Of a DNA stretch of 64,000 nt, positions 63,804 to 64,000 are shown piece by piece. Each line of letters opens with the position of its first letter. Within the stretch, counting starts at the first letter, position 1. The translations under genes and the position numbers were made by a program. Source of the stretch: Gammaproteobacteria bacterium (GTDB lineage Bacteria; Pseudomonadota; Gammaproteobacteria; Chromatiales; Chromatiaceae); NCBI GenBank assembly GCA_021773975.1, contig JAJFJN010000019.1:1-64000 (forward strand), given 5' to 3'. The notes beneath the pieces were generated by a model. That model did not search any database, was not told the origin of the DNA, and saw only the letters and a program-made list of their open reading frames with translations.

Positions 63804-64000
63804 AGTTTTCTCACTTTGTAGGTAAAATGGTGGCTAACAAATAAATCAACCAGACGCTGAAAGTCATGCGCTTTTCACTTGGCCACCGTGCAGGCGCTGG
63901 TTATTAAAATCCGTTATTTTGAGAATGGCTGTAGCCCAGCGATAGCGGCCATTTGAGTCTGTAAAGTTGAAGTGATTTAGGCTTGACCACTGTGCTGTTG
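63804..64000. other. Window edge, no gene seen
   Basis: 197 bp without supported coding sequence. It holds AACCAGACGCTG and CAGGCGCTGGTT as an imperfect inverted pair and a copy of AAATGGTGGC that also occurs at 63536 on the other side of the DUF2829 gene. Confidence 0.4.

Noticed and set aside
63840-63925. attC-like hairpin near the right edge (AACCAG...CTGGTT)
   Set aside because: The outer boxes do not fit RYYYAAC and GTTRRRY, unlike the clear attC at 10592-10656.

Overview
The window looks like a chromosomal piece of a free-living or symbiotic gammaproteobacterium. The evidence is the mreBCD-mrdA-rodA-mltB / rlpA-dacA-dat-ybeD-lipB-lipA gene order, tdh-kbl, gatCAB, a CZB-type chemoreceptor and an FNR-type site. 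A fragment resembling a MamK-like actin and a PCP_red-type mini protein would fit a sulfur-oxidising Chromatiales/Thiotrichales-like lineage, but that placement is inference. All calls come from reading the sequence; no database search was run.

Left region (1-16,340) is the distal part of a genomic island. It carries a Fic C-terminal remnant and an extended type III-like restriction-modification locus (SNF2 helicase, Mod methyltransferase, DUF1016 PDDEXK protein, Res helicase-nuclease). The locus is interrupted by a RAYT transposase with its REP sequences. Next comes a mosaic in which two copies of a DUF4268-like nuclease flank an integron-type cassette (cupin gene plus a well-formed attC), a broken MamK-like actin fragment and a small-protein/ASCH pair. 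A CoiA-like zinc-finger protein and an AbiE-type toxin-antitoxin pair with a palindromic operator follow. The island ends at a truncated 3' half of tRNA-Phe, the usual scar of tRNA-targeted integration; the intact tRNA and any integrase would lie left of the window.

Middle region (16.4-36 kb) is mostly core metabolism: a secreted beta-helix protein, a DsbA-fold protein, vapBC, threonine catabolism (tdh-kbl), a PCP_red mini protein behind an FNR-like box, DAHP synthase, YqhA, an aldehyde dehydrogenase, and nadE flanked by an intact and a dead copy of a CPXCG protein gene. A chemoreceptor and the lipoate / D-amino-acid / DacA / RlpA cluster complete it.

The most interesting segment is 36.1-46.65 kb. 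A minus-strand OmpA-like gene and a compact eight-gene plus-strand operon sit inside the normally contiguous mltB-rlpA envelope cluster. The operon encodes a coiled-coil secreted protein, a lipoprotein, a membrane-anchored repeat protein, a PEGA-repeat protein ending in a formylglycine-generating-enzyme fold, a mini protein, a MotA/TolQ/ExbB-type channel and two paralogous vWA proteins. Each vWA protein has a single N-terminal membrane helix that begins with an Asp, as in ExbD/MotB. I infer an undescribed proton-driven envelope machine.

The right region (46.7-64 kb) returns to core genes: mltB, rodA, mrdA, mreDCB on the minus strand, diverging from gatCAB. After these come DUF1841, a small lipoprotein, a thiamine-binding-like protein, a second aldehyde dehydrogenase, a YjfB-like protein, a host attachment protein, a Lon-family protease, and a DUF2829 (Tad2-like) gene at the edge.
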